DNA of 64,000 bases from Streptomyces geranii (GTDB lineage Bacteria > Actinomycetota > Actinomycetes > Streptomycetales > Streptomycetaceae): assembly GCF_002954775.1 (NCBI RefSeq), contig NZ_PJME01000021.1, positions 62,001-126,000 on the forward strand. The letters are read 5' to 3'. The translations under genes were made by a program, and so were the position numbers. This document shows, in pieces, positions 16,091-24,396 of this stretch (the stretch's first letter is position 1; every line of letters begins with the position of its first letter). The notes below the pieces were generated by a model. That model had not been told where the DNA came from. It did no database searches and saw nothing but the letters and a program-made list of their open reading frames with translations.

Positions 16091-17493
16091 GCCGTGCTCT
16101 CCCGGAGGGGTGCCTGGGCGGCCTGGTGGGCCTGCCAGAGGACCACGACGGCCAGTGCGCCGCCGGAGACAGCCAGGATCAGTTCCTCGGTGCCCGCGGG
16201 CGCCCCGCTGGGCAGGGCGAGGAGCGCGACGACTCCGGTGACGGCCGCGAGCCGGCGGCGTACCGCGGAGCTGGTGCTGGGCGCCGCCGCCGCGATGAGG
16301 AACAGCGCCCACAGGGCGTACCAGGGGCGGATCGCCGGGCCGAGGACTACCACGACGGCCAGGCTGAGGCCGAGTGCGTAGACCGGGCTGAGACGGGGGC
16401 GGCGCAGCCATATGTATGCGATGGCGAGGACGGTGAGCGTGATGCCGAGCAGGTGCCAGGCGGGGACGGCGAGCGGCGCGAGATCGCTGCCGATCTCCGT
16501 GAGGACGGCGGCGGTCGCGCGGCCGAGGAGGCTGGTGAGAGCCCAGTTCTGAGGGGACACCGGGGTTCGCAGGGCGCCTATCCAGCCGTATCCGGTGCCG
16601 GTGAGCGTGGTGACGGCGACGGTGGTGGCGGCTGCGGCGCCCGCCGTGGTCAGTACCGCGCGCAGTGGGCTGCGGCCCGCGCGGATCTGCAGGGCGACGA
16701 CCGCCGCGAGACCCAGGATCGCCGGTGCCTTGACGAGGGCGGCGAGGGTGACGAGTACGGCGCCCAGGACCGGCCGGCGACCCAGCGCCGCCACCAGGCC
16801 GACGCCGAGCAGCCCGAGCATGATCGCGTCGTTGTGGGCACCGGCCACCAGGTGCAGCAGGACCAGCGGGTTGAGGGCGCCGAGCCAGAGGGCGGCGGCC
16901 GGGTCGGCGCCGCTGTGCCGGGCGAGGCGGGGCAGGGCCGCCGCCATCAGCGCCACGCCGAGCAGCGCGACCAGCCGCATGCCGAACAGGCCTGCGGGGA
17001 TCTCTCCCCGGGTCAGCGCGGAGAGCCCGGACGCGACGGCGAGGAACACCGGCCCGTACGGGGCGCCGGTCTGCTGCCACACCGGGGCGACCTCGGCGGC
17101 GAGCGGGCCGCCCAGCAGGGCCGGGCCGTGTGTGTACACGTCCATGTGCGCCTCGACCATCGCGCCCTGGGCGAGGTAGCTGTAGACGTCGCGGCTGAAG
17201 AGGGGCGGGGCGAGGAGCAGCGGGGTCGCCCAGACGACGAGGACGCCCATCAGGGACCGTACGGTGGGCGGCTCCGAGCCCCGGATCAGTTTGCCGAGCA
17301 TGGCCCACGCGGCTATCAGCAGGACGACGCCGAAGTAGACGGCGACCAGGCCGAGCGCTGCGCGGCCGGTCGAGGGGGCGATGAGTTCCCGTACGGGGAG
17401 GGCACCGGCGGTCTCGCCTCCGAGGGCGAGACATGCGGTGCCTATCAGGCCGGTGGCCTGGCAGCGGGAGAGGGTTGTCGGGGGAACCTGCAC
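16087..17493 (-). CDS. mptB: Polyprenol-phosphomannose-dependent alpha-1,6-mannosyltransferase, MptB type
   Basis: A 468-residue GT-C membrane protein with about 12 TM segments. Diagnostic features are the loop SRDVYSYLAQGAMVEAHMDVYTHGP, with its conserved acidic residue, and WQQTGAPYGPVFL, followed by GALNPLVLLHLVAGAHND. In mycobacteria MptB begins the lipomannan alpha-1,6 backbone; streptomycete homologues serve mannan or protein/lipid mannosylation, which is less defined. Start GTG 17493 is placed ahead of the first TM helix, but its ribosome-binding site is weak, so the N-terminus is uncertain. Forms an operon with the GT87 gene. Confidence 0.82.
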   Translation of the reverse strand: MQVPPTTLSRCQATGLIGTACLALGGETAGALPVRELIAPSTGRAALGLVAVYFGVVLLIAAWAMLGKLIRGSEPPTVRSLMGVLVVWATPLLLAPPLFSRDVYSYLAQGAMVEAHMDVYTHGPALLGGPLAAEVAPVWQQTGAPYGPVFLAVASGLSALTRGEIPAGLFGMRLVALLGVALMAAALPRLARHSGADPAAALWLGALNPLVLLHLVAGAHNDAIMLGLLGVGLVAALGRRPVLGAVLVTLAALVKAPAILGLAAVVALQIRAGRSPLRAVLTTAGAAAATTVAVTTLTGTGYGWIGALRTPVSPQNWALTSLLGRATAAVLTEIGSDLAPLAVPAWHLLGITLTVLAIAYIWLRRPRLSPVYALGLSLAVVVVLGPAIRPWYALWALFLIAAAAPSTSSAVRRRLAAVTGVVALLALPSGAPAGTEELILAVSGGALAVVVLWQAHQAAQAPLRESTA

Positions 17494-17623
17494 GTTCGCA
17501 GCGTGGCAAGGGTGGGTGGACGGGGGGCTACGGGGGGTCTTCCTGGTGGGGGCCTGGGAGTTACTTGCGGGTGAGCGTTTGTGGGCGAGCGATGGGGGGG
17601 TGGGCGATGGGGGTGCGTCGTCG

Positions 17624-17695
17624 GCTGCGGGCCGGTGGGGCTTCTCGCGCCCCGCGGCGGAGCCGCAAATCGACACAGCCTCGCGCCCTGAAGGC
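17624..17695. repeat. Streptomycete intergenic repeat, copy A
   Basis: A 72-base element beginning GCTGCGGGCCGGTGGGG and containing CGCAAATCGACACAGCCTCG. It matches copy B at 18726-18800 over nearly its whole length in the same orientation. It sits just 3' of the glutaminase gene, so it can serve as its terminator. Confidence 0.7.
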
Positions 17696-17714
17696 AGGCT
17701 CGTCTCTCCTGGGG

Positions 17715-18668
17715 CTAGAAGACCGATACTCCCGTCAGTGTCGTGAAGCGGTCCAACGCCGCCACTCCCGCCACCGAGTTGCCCCGCTCGTCCAGCCCAG
17801 GGCTCCATACGCACAGCGTGCAGCGGCCGGGGACGACAGCGATGATGCCGCCGCCCACTCCGCTCTTGCCGGGGAGGCCCACCCGGTAGGCGAAGTCGCC
17901 CGCCGCGTCGTAGGTGCCGCAGGTCAGCATGATGGCGTTGATCTGCTTGGACTGGCTGAGCGTCAGGAGACGGGTGCCGTCGGCCCGTACGCCGTGGCGG
18001 GCCAGGAAGCCGGTCGCGAGGGCCAGGTCGGCGCAGGACGCCTCGACGGAGCACTGGCGGAAGTACTGCTCCAGCAGGTCCGGCACCGGGTTGCCGATGT
18101 TTCCGTACGAGGCCATGAAGTGGGCGAGGGCCGCGTTGCGGTGCCCGCGCCCGGCCTCGGAGGCGGCGACCTCCTTGTCGAAGGTGAGACCGGGGTTGCC
18201 CGACTCCGCCCGCAGGAAGTCGAGCAGCGCTCCGGCCGCGTCGCCGGTACGGGTGTGCAGGCGGTCGGTGACGACGAGGGCGCCCGCGTTGATGAACGGG
18301 TTGCGCGGGATGCCGTTCTCGTACTCCAGCTGGATCAGGGAGTTGAAGGGGTTGCCGGAGGGTTCGCGGCCCACGTGCTCCCAGAGTTCGTCGCCCTCGC
18401 GGGCCAGGTCCAGGGCGAGGGTGAAGACCTTGGTGACGGACTGCGTGGAGAACGGCTGCCGCCAGTCCCCCACTCCGTACACCGTGCCGTCGAGTTCGGC
18501 TACGGCCATGCCGAAGCTGCGGGGGTCGCGTGCTGCGAGTGCCGGGATGTAGTCGGCGGGGCGGCCACGGCCGGGGGTGCGGGCGATTTCCTCGGCGATG
18601 CGGTCGAGGACTGGTTGGAAGGTGGGGGGTGAGGGTGGGGGTGCGGGGGCGGGTTCCATGATCGCCAT
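17715..18668 (-). CDS. glsA: Glutaminase A
   Basis: A 317-residue serine-dependent beta-lactamase-fold glutaminase that converts glutamine to glutamate and ammonia. The catalytic S77-xx-K80 is in FSTQSVTKVF. ENGIPRNPFINAGAL, a GNIGNPVPD segment and GLPGKSGVGGGI are all standard family blocks, and the length matches the family. An N-terminal Pro-rich stretch (PAPAPPPSPP) precedes the core. The ATG at 18668 follows GGAGAG; ATG 18659 is an alternative. It lies downstream of the asparaginase/aspartase genes on the same strand, separated by a repeat, which suggests a local amide-nitrogen catabolism block. Confidence 0.93.
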   Translation of the reverse strand: MAIMEPAPAPPPSPPTFQPVLDRIAEEIARTPGRGRPADYIPALAARDPRSFGMAVAELDGTVYGVGDWRQPFSTQSVTKVFTLALDLAREGDELWEHVGREPSGNPFNSLIQLEYENGIPRNPFINAGALVVTDRLHTRTGDAAGALLDFLRAESGNPGLTFDKEVAASEAGRGHRNAALAHFMASYGNIGNPVPDLLEQYFRQCSVEASCADLALATGFLARHGVRADGTRLLTLSQSKQINAIMLTCGTYDAAGDFAYRVGLPGKSGVGGGIIAVVPGRCTLCVWSPGLDERGNSVAGVAALDRFTTLTGVSVF

Positions 18669-18725
18669 TGTCTCTCCGGGCCGGTTCTCGGTGCGAGTGC
18701 GCTCCGCTGGGAGGGCGGTCGTGCG

Positions 18726-18800
18726 GCTGCGGGCCGGTGCGGGCTTGTCGCGCCCGCACGGCGGAACCTCAAATCGACACAGCCTCGCACCCCTAAAGGC
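18726..18800. repeat. Streptomycete intergenic repeat, copy B
   Basis: A 75-base copy of the element at 17624-17695, with CAAATCGACACAGCCTCG conserved. Unusually, the aspartase stop codon (18793-18795) lies inside its CCCTAAAGG end, so the repeat supplies the gene's terminus. Confidence 0.7.
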
Positions 18801-20226
18801 GGGGCGTGCCTGTGCCCGCGACGTTTTCCGGGCGCAGGAGTTCCGCCAGGCGTTCCGCCGGCAGCAAGCCCTTCTCCAGGACCAGTTCCGCTACGCCCCT
18901 GCCGCTGGCCAGAGCCTCCTTGGCGATGTCTGTCGCCGCTGTGTAGCCGATGTGCGGGTTGAGGGCGGTGACCAGGCCGATGGAGTTCTCGACGCTCGCG
19001 CGCAGTGCCTCGGTGTTGGCGGTGATGCCGTCGACGCAGCGTTCGGCGAGGGTGAGGCAGGCGGTGCGCAGGTGGGTGATGGACTCCGACAGGGAGTGCA
19101 GGATGATCGGCTCGAAGGCGTTGAGCTGGAGCTGGCCCGCCTCGGCCGCCATCGTGATGGTGACGTCGTTGCCGATCACCTCGAAGGCGACCTGGTTGAC
19201 GACCTCGGGGATCACCGGGTTCACCTTGCCGGGCATGATCGACGAACCCGCCTGCACCGGCGGCAGGTTGATCTCGCCGAGGCCCGCGCGCGGGCCGGAG
19301 GAGAGCAGGCGCAGGTCGTTGCAGCTCTTGCTCAGCTTGACCGCGATCCGCTTCAGTACACCCGACATCTGGACGAACGCGCCGCAGTCCTGGGTGGCTT
19401 CGACCAGGTTGGCGGCCGTGACCAGCGGGAGGCCGGTGATCTCGGCCAGGTGGCGGCGGGCCGACTCGGCGTATCCGGCGGGGGCGTTGAGGCCTGTACC
19501 GATGGCTGTAGCACCGAGGTTGATCTCATGGATCAACTGGACTGCCTCGTCAAGACGGTTGCGGTCCTCGTCAATCATGACGGCGTATGCGGAGAACTCT
19601 TGACCGAGCGTCATGGGGACCGCGTCCTGCAACTGTGTACGGCCCATCTTGAGCACGTCATGGAACTCGACGGCCTTACGGGCGAACGAGTCCTGCAGTA
19701 CAGCCATCGCGTCGAGCAGTCCACGCACCGCGAAGACCGTCGCTATCTTGACCGCGGTCGGATACACGTCATTGGTTGACTGGCCGAGGTTGACGTCCTC
19801 GTTGGGGTGCAGATGTTGATACTGCCCCTTCTCGTACCCCAGCAGTTCCAGCGCCCGGTTGGCGACGACCTCGTTGGCGTTCATGTTCGTCGAGGTGCCC
19901 GCCCCGCCCTGGATGACGTCCACCACGAACTGGTCGTGCAGCCCGCCCGCGCGGATCTCCCGGCAGGCCTCGGCTATCGCGGCGGCCTTCCTCGGCTCCA
20001 GGAGGCCGAGTTCCTCGTTGGCGAGGGCGGCGGCCTCCTTGACGGCGGCGAGGGCGTCGATGAGGTGCGGGTAGGCGGAGATGGTCATGCCGGTGATGGG
20101 GAAGTTCTCCGTGGCACGCAGGGTGTGGACACCCCAGTAGGCCTCCGCGGGAACATCACGGTCTCCGAGCAGGTCGTGTTCACTGCGATGGACTGCGGCG
20201 GCGCTGCGCTGGGCTGCTGCGGTCAT
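18793..20226 (-). CDS. aspA: Aspartate ammonia-lyase
   Basis: A 477-residue fumarase/aspartase superfamily enzyme that releases ammonia from L-aspartate to give fumarate. The superfamily signature GSSIMPGKVNP is at 327-337, including the catalytic Ser328 loop. TSTNMNANEV (111-120) and GQSTNDVYPT (138-147) form the rest of the active site and fit aspartase better than fumarase. The ATG at 20226 follows GAAAGAGG at good spacing. Downstream of the asparaginase gene on the same strand, it completes Asn to Asp to fumarate. A repeat lies in the 117-base gap, so read-through rather than coupling is likely. Confidence 0.92.
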   Translation of the reverse strand: MTAAAQRSAAAVHRSEHDLLGDRDVPAEAYWGVHTLRATENFPITGMTISAYPHLIDALAAVKEAAALANEELGLLEPRKAAAIAEACREIRAGGLHDQFVVDVIQGGAGTSTNMNANEVVANRALELLGYEKGQYQHLHPNEDVNLGQSTNDVYPTAVKIATVFAVRGLLDAMAVLQDSFARKAVEFHDVLKMGRTQLQDAVPMTLGQEFSAYAVMIDEDRNRLDEAVQLIHEINLGATAIGTGLNAPAGYAESARRHLAEITGLPLVTAANLVEATQDCGAFVQMSGVLKRIAVKLSKSCNDLRLLSSGPRAGLGEINLPPVQAGSSIMPGKVNPVIPEVVNQVAFEVIGNDVTITMAAEAGQLQLNAFEPIILHSLSESITHLRTACLTLAERCVDGITANTEALRASVENSIGLVTALNPHIGYTAATDIAKEALASGRGVAELVLEKGLLPAERLAELLRPENVAGTGTPRL

Positions 20227-20277
20227 GGTGGGGCGGGCCTCTTTCGGGTGGGTGGTCCTGATGGGCGTGCTGTGGAC

Positions 20278-20325
20278 GCGCCCCAAAGGGGTGCGGGGAA
20301 CTGCGCGACCAGCCCCCACCGTCCC
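20278..20325. repeat. Streptomycete intergenic repeat, asparaginase/aspartase gap
   Basis: GCGCCCCAAAGGGG is followed by TGCGGGGAACTGCGCGACCA, the same module as at 13610. It lies between the asparaginase and aspartase genes and could reduce read-through between them. Confidence 0.65.
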
Positions 20326-20343
20326 GGGGGCGAGGCCGAAGAA

Positions 20344-21417
20344 CTACGCGGGCCGTACCCGAGCCGGCAGCGGGTCCAGGGCACGGACGACGCGAACGAC
20401 GCCGACCGGTGCACCGCCACCGAGCAGCGGTTCGCCCGCGAACCCGGTGAGCGCCGACGCGTCGACACCGGCCCGGACCAGCGCCGACGCCGTCACCGGC
20501 ACCCGCGCCCGATTCGCCCCGTCGGAGATCTTCACCGCGACGGAACGCCCGTCCGGCAGCGCGGCCACCTGCACGCCCTCGAAACCGTCCTTGCTGAGCA
20601 GCCCGGGCACGGCCCGCATCAGCTCGGCCACGTCCCGCCCCGCGCCGGAGGCCATCTCGGCGTGCTCCCGCATCGCGTCGGCGACCAGGGCCTCCGGGGT
20701 GTCCGGAGCGGCGGCGGTGATCCTGGCGGCGGCGCGGGCCAGGCCGTGCAGGGAGATGGAGAAGAGGGGCGCTCCGCAGCCGTCGACGGTCACCTGGGCG
20801 ATGTGCTGGCCGGTGAGGTCCTCGACGATCTCGGCGATCGCCTGCTGGAGAGGGTGGGCGGGGTCGAGGTAGGTGCCGAGGGGCCAGCCGTTGAGGACGC
20901 AGGTGTAGAGCATGGCGGCGTGCTTGCCCGAGCAGTTCTGGGCGAGCCGGGAGGGCGGCCGGTCCTCGCGTATCCAGGTGTCCCGCACTGCGGGGTCGTA
21001 CGGCAGGTCGGGGACGTTGCGCAGGTCGCCCTCCGTCAGACCGGCCAGCTCCAGGATGCGGCGGGTGCCCGCCAGGTGGCGTTCCTCGCCGGAGTGGCTG
21101 GCGGCGGTCAGGGAGAGCAGCTCGCCGTCCAGGGGCAGGCCCGCGCGCAGCATCGCGACCGCCTGGACCGGCTTCAGCGCGGAGCGCGGGTAGAAGGCGG
21201 CCTCGATGTCGCCCACCTGCAGCTCCACCTGTCCTCCGGCGCCGAGGACGACGACAGACCCGTAGTGGATGCCCTCGATCACCCCGCCGCGCACGAGGTG
21301 CGCGACGGGTGAGTGGAGGGGTTCGCGGATCGCGGGAGCGTCCGCGAGAGAACTGCCGTACATGGCTGCCTTCGCTGCTTCCTGCATGACTGCATCCTGC
21401 ATCACTGCGTGGTTCAC
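20344..21417 (-). CDS. Asparaginase, Rhizobium-type (Asparaginase_II family)
   Basis: A 357-residue asparaginase of the Rhizobium etli ReAII class, which is structurally related to serine beta-lactamases and not to E. coli AnsA/AnsB. The S79-xx-K82 pair is in YPRSALKPVQ. The zinc-site residues are C162 and K165 in NCSGKHAAM and C214 in DGCGAP. It converts asparagine to aspartate and ammonia in the cytosol. GTG 21417 overlaps the permease stop by 4 bases, so translation is coupled. ATG 21405, then further ATG codons in a short ATGCAG-repeat stretch, are alternative starts. Confidence 0.88.
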   Translation of the reverse strand: MNHAVMQDAVMQEAAKAAMYGSSLADAPAIREPLHSPVAHLVRGGVIEGIHYGSVVVLGAGGQVELQVGDIEAAFYPRSALKPVQAVAMLRAGLPLDGELLSLTAASHSGEERHLAGTRRILELAGLTEGDLRNVPDLPYDPAVRDTWIREDRPPSRLAQNCSGKHAAMLYTCVLNGWPLGTYLDPAHPLQQAIAEIVEDLTGQHIAQVTVDGCGAPLFSISLHGLARAAARITAAAPDTPEALVADAMREHAEMASGAGRDVAELMRAVPGLLSKDGFEGVQVAALPDGRSVAVKISDGANRARVPVTASALVRAGVDASALTGFAGEPLLGGGAPVGVVRVVRALDPLPARVRPA

Positions 21418-22940
21418 GCGTCGGCTCCGGCCGACCCGCTGGATCCGGAGGAATCGGAGGAACCGGTGGACGATGTTGACGAGGTTGACCGGGTGCCCTC
21501 GGCGGCCTTGCGGGCGACCTGGGCGCGGACGCCGTACCAGCCCGCGACCAGTGCCCCGGCGATCAGCGGGAGACACAGCACGGTGGTGCGGCCGGCGCCG
21601 CCGTCGGCGTACATCAGGACGAGGACGGAGGCGAGGAAGGCCAGCGTCACGAGTTCGGTCCAGGGGGAGCCGGGGAGGCGGTAGCTCGGGCGGGTCAGTT
21701 CGCCGTTCTCGGTCTTCCGCCAGAAGACCAGGTGACAGACCATGATCATGCCCCAGGTGGCGAGGATGCCGATCGCGGCGAAGTTGAGCACGATCTCGAA
21801 CGCGTCGGCGGGGACGACGAAGTTGAGGCCGACACCGAGCACGCAGACTCCGCTGGTGAGCAGGATGCCGCCGTACGGGACCTGGCTGCGGCTCATGTTG
21901 CCGGTGAACCTCGGCGCGGAACCGGCGATCGACATGGAGCGCAGGATGCGGCCGGTGGAGTAGAGGCCCGAGTTGAGGGACGACATGGCCGCCGTGAGAA
22001 CGACCAGGTTCATCACGCCGCCGGCCGCCGGGATGCCGATGTTGGAGAGGACGGTCACGAAGGGGCTCTCGCCGGACGTGTACCTGTTCCACGGCAGCAG
22101 CATCGCGAGGAGCAGCACGGAGCCGACGTAGAAGATGCCGACGCGCCACATGATCGAGTTGATCGCCTTCGGCATGATCTTCTCGGGGTTCTCGGTCTCG
22201 CCCGCCGCCACGCCCACCAGTTCGACGGACGCGTAGGCGAAGACGACGCCCTGGATGATCAGCAGCATGGGCAGCAGCCCGTTGGGGAAGACGCCGCCGT
22301 TGTCGGTGATCAGGGACGGGCCGGGGGTGGTGCCGTCGACCTCGTGCTGGGTGACCAGCAGGAAGATGCCGATCAGCATGAAGATCACGAGGGCGCTGAC
22401 CTTGATGATCGCGAACCAGAACTCCAGTTCGCCGAACATCTTCACCGAGATCAGGTTCACCGTGAGGACCACGGCCAGGGCGATCAGCGCGATCACCCAC
22501 TGCGGGATGTCGGAGAACATGCCCCAGTAGTGGGTGTAGAGGGCCACCGCGGTGATGTCGGCGATGCCGGTGGTGGCCCAGTTCAGGAAGTACATCCAGC
22601 CCGCCGTGTACGCGCCCTTCTCGCCCAGGAACTCACGGGCGTACGACACGAAGGCGCCGGACGAGGGCCGGTAGAGGACGAGTTCGCCCAGGGCCCGCAC
22701 GACGAGGAAGGCGAAGATCCCGCAGACCGCGTAGGCGATGAAGAGGGACGGTCCCGCGTCGGCGAGCCGGCCGCCCGCGCCGAGGAACAGGCCGGTGCCG
22801 ATGGCACCGCCGATGGCGATCATGTTGACGTGCCGGGACTTCAGCGACTTGCTGTAGCCCGCGTCACCGGCGTCGACGTGCACGGCCTTTGCGAGCGCCG
22901 TACCGTTCTCCGTCCCGTCCTGGAGGGATTGCTCGCTCAC
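21414..22940 (-). CDS. Amino-acid permease, L-asparagine permease (AnsP) type
   Basis: A 508-residue APC-superfamily permease with 12 TM segments. The first TM block SRHVNMIAIGGAIGTGLFLGAG and SSGAFVSYAREFLG are typical of AnsP/GabP-type proton symporters. The C-terminal tail is Ser/Thr/Gly-rich and probably cytosolic and disordered. GTG 22940 overlaps the regulator stop, and the end overlaps the asparaginase start, 4 bases each. Position between a FadR-type regulator and an asparaginase makes asparagine the likely substrate; this is inferred from context. Confidence 0.87.
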   Translation of the reverse strand: MSEQSLQDGTENGTALAKAVHVDAGDAGYSKSLKSRHVNMIAIGGAIGTGLFLGAGGRLADAGPSLFIAYAVCGIFAFLVVRALGELVLYRPSSGAFVSYAREFLGEKGAYTAGWMYFLNWATTGIADITAVALYTHYWGMFSDIPQWVIALIALAVVLTVNLISVKMFGELEFWFAIIKVSALVIFMLIGIFLLVTQHEVDGTTPGPSLITDNGGVFPNGLLPMLLIIQGVVFAYASVELVGVAAGETENPEKIMPKAINSIMWRVGIFYVGSVLLLAMLLPWNRYTSGESPFVTVLSNIGIPAAGGVMNLVVLTAAMSSLNSGLYSTGRILRSMSIAGSAPRFTGNMSRSQVPYGGILLTSGVCVLGVGLNFVVPADAFEIVLNFAAIGILATWGMIMVCHLVFWRKTENGELTRPSYRLPGSPWTELVTLAFLASVLVLMYADGGAGRTTVLCLPLIAGALVAGWYGVRAQVARKAAEGTRSTSSTSSTGSSDSSGSSGSAGADA

Positions 22941-23689
22941 GCGTCGGTTCCGCCTTCCGGGGATTTCTCGGATTTCTCGTGGGGGGTGTCCGTGTGCGCG
23001 GGGCGCACGATGTCGGTGAGGGTCCTGGAGACACGGTCGAGGTGGTGGGACATGGCCGCCACCGCGTCCTGCTCGCTGCGGTCGATCAGCGCCTCGACGA
23101 TCGCCCGATGCTCGCGGTTGGACTGTTCGCGCCGGCCGCCCAGTTCGTTCAGGAAGGCCGACTGCCGGGCCAGCGCGTCCCGGATCTCCTCGATCACCCG
23201 GCGGAACACCGGGTTCTGGGCCGCCTGCGCGACGGCCAGATGGAAGAGGGTGTCCATCGCGACCCACGCCGTGGTGTCGGTCTCGTGCTCCATACGGTCG
23301 AGCAGGTGCGCGAGGTGGTCGAGGTCCTCCGGGGTGCGTCGTACGGCCGCGTAGCCCGCGACCGGGATCTCGACGTGCCGGCGGACTTCGAGCAGGTCGC
23401 TGGCCGCGTAGTCGCCGAAGGTGGGGTCCTCGACGGTGCTGGACACCACGAAGGTGCCCTTGCCGGTCTTGGAGACGGTCAGGCCCATGGTCTGCAGGGC
23501 CCGCAGGGCCTCCCGCAGCACGGGCCGGCTCACCTCCAGGCGTCGGCACAGCTCGGCCTCGGAGGGGAGCTTGTCCCCCACGGCGTAGTCTCCGCGCTCG
23601 ATGGCGCTGCGCAGATGACCGAGGACCGCTTCCATCGCGCTGACGCGCCGCGGTACCGAGCCACCTGTCTGGCTGTCTGACAGGTTCAC
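22937..23689 (-). CDS. FadR-subfamily GntR transcriptional regulator
   Basis: A 250-residue regulator. The winged helix-turn-helix (about 20-85) contains GDKLPSEAELCRRLEVSRPVLREALRALQ and a TGKGTFV wing. The all-helical FCD ligand domain follows, with metal-site residues in DTLFHLAVAQAAQNP and EHRAIVEAL. It probably senses a small acid such as aspartate or asparagine and controls the coupled permease/asparaginase genes. Start GTG 23689 has AGGA at about 10 bases; ATG 23635 is an alternative that lacks a ribosome-binding site. A palindromic operator-like site overlaps the proposed start region. Confidence 0.88.
   Translation of the reverse strand: MNLSDSQTGGSVPRRVSAMEAVLGHLRSAIERGDYAVGDKLPSEAELCRRLEVSRPVLREALRALQTMGLTVSKTGKGTFVVSSTVEDPTFGDYAASDLLEVRRHVEIPVAGYAAVRRTPEDLDHLAHLLDRMEHETDTTAWVAMDTLFHLAVAQAAQNPVFRRVIEEIRDALARQSAFLNELGGRREQSNREHRAIVEALIDRSEQDAVAAMSHHLDRVSRTLTDIVRPAHTDTPHEKSEKSPEGGTDA
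23664..23684. promoter_or_regulatory. Palindromic operator, probable FadR-type autoregulatory site
   Basis: CCTGTC and GACAGG are inverted around 9 bases. Within this, 23673-23683 is a perfect 11-bp palindrome CTGTC-T-GACAG with the GT-N3-AC core typical of FadR-subfamily operators. It sits at the 5' end of the regulator gene, so autoregulation of the asparagine operon is likely. Confidence 0.55.
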
Positions 23690-23826
23690 GGGGGTGATCC
23701 TGCGGGTGACGGGAGGGGGCTGTCAAGGGTGTGCGGCCGGGGACCGCCTCACACAGCGGGTACGGAGGCGGCTCCCGGCGGGAAATCCCGTGGAGGTCCC
23801 TGCCCGGAAACCCCGACCATGTGGGC

Positions 23827-24396
23827 ATGTTGAGGGTCGAACGGGTGGGCGAGGAGAACTGGGCCGGGCTCAGGGCGCTGCGCCTGCGCGCGCTGGAGGC
23901 GGACCCCGACGCGTTCGGCGCCGCCTTGGCCGAAGAGGCGGCGCGGGACGAGGTGTTCTGGCGTCGGCGGGTCCTGATCGGCGACTGGTTCCTGGCCCGG
24001 GCCCCGGAGGAGGCAGTGGGCATGGTCGCGGAGGAGGCGGTGGGCGTCGTCGCGCTGGTGGCACCGCCCGCGTCGGCCGGATACGAGCGTCAGCTCGACG
24101 CGCTGTGGGTGGCTCCGGCGTGGCGCGGGCGAGGCGTGGGGGAAGCGTTGATCGACGCGGCCGTCGCTCACGCGGCGAGGCACGGGGCCGCTTCGGTCTC
24201 GCTGACGGTGGCGGACGGCAATGGGGCCGCGCTGGGGCTCTACCGGCGTACGGGATTCCGTGCCACGGGAGAGCGTTCGCCGCGCCCCCGTGACCCCGGC
24301 CGGACGCGCGAGCGGTTCCGGCTGTCCCTCGGCACTCAGTTCAGTACGCCCGCTCCCAGCAGGCCCAGCAGCAGTACGCCCACGACGATCCGGTAG
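23827..24396 (+). CDS. GNAT family N-acetyltransferase
   Basis: A 189-residue acetyltransferase. The start MLRVERVGEENWAGLRALRLRAL is followed by an acidic helix, the acetyl-CoA-binding motif A LWVAPAWRGRGVGEALID (about 97-114), and motif B NGAALGLYRRTGFRATGE. The acceptor is unknown. ATG 23827 gives the family N-terminus, although no clear ribosome-binding site is visible; GTG 23821 is also possible. The frame runs about 20 residues past a normal GNAT end and overlaps the converging uppP gene by 61 bases. Confidence 0.83.
   Translation: MLRVERVGEENWAGLRALRLRALEADPDAFGAALAEEAARDEVFWRRRVLIGDWFLARAPEEAVGMVAEEAVGVVALVAPPASAGYERQLDALWVAPAWRGRGVGEALIDAAVAHAARHGAASVSLTVADGNGAALGLYRRTGFRATGERSPRPRDPGRTRERFRLSLGTQFSTPAPSRPSSSTPTTIR

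Noticed and set aside
22941..24023. Upstream extension of the permease frame through the FadR gene
   Set aside because: GTG 22940 overlaps the regulator stop and begins a normal permease N-terminus; the extension is the shadow of the regulator and of the antisense GNAT gene.
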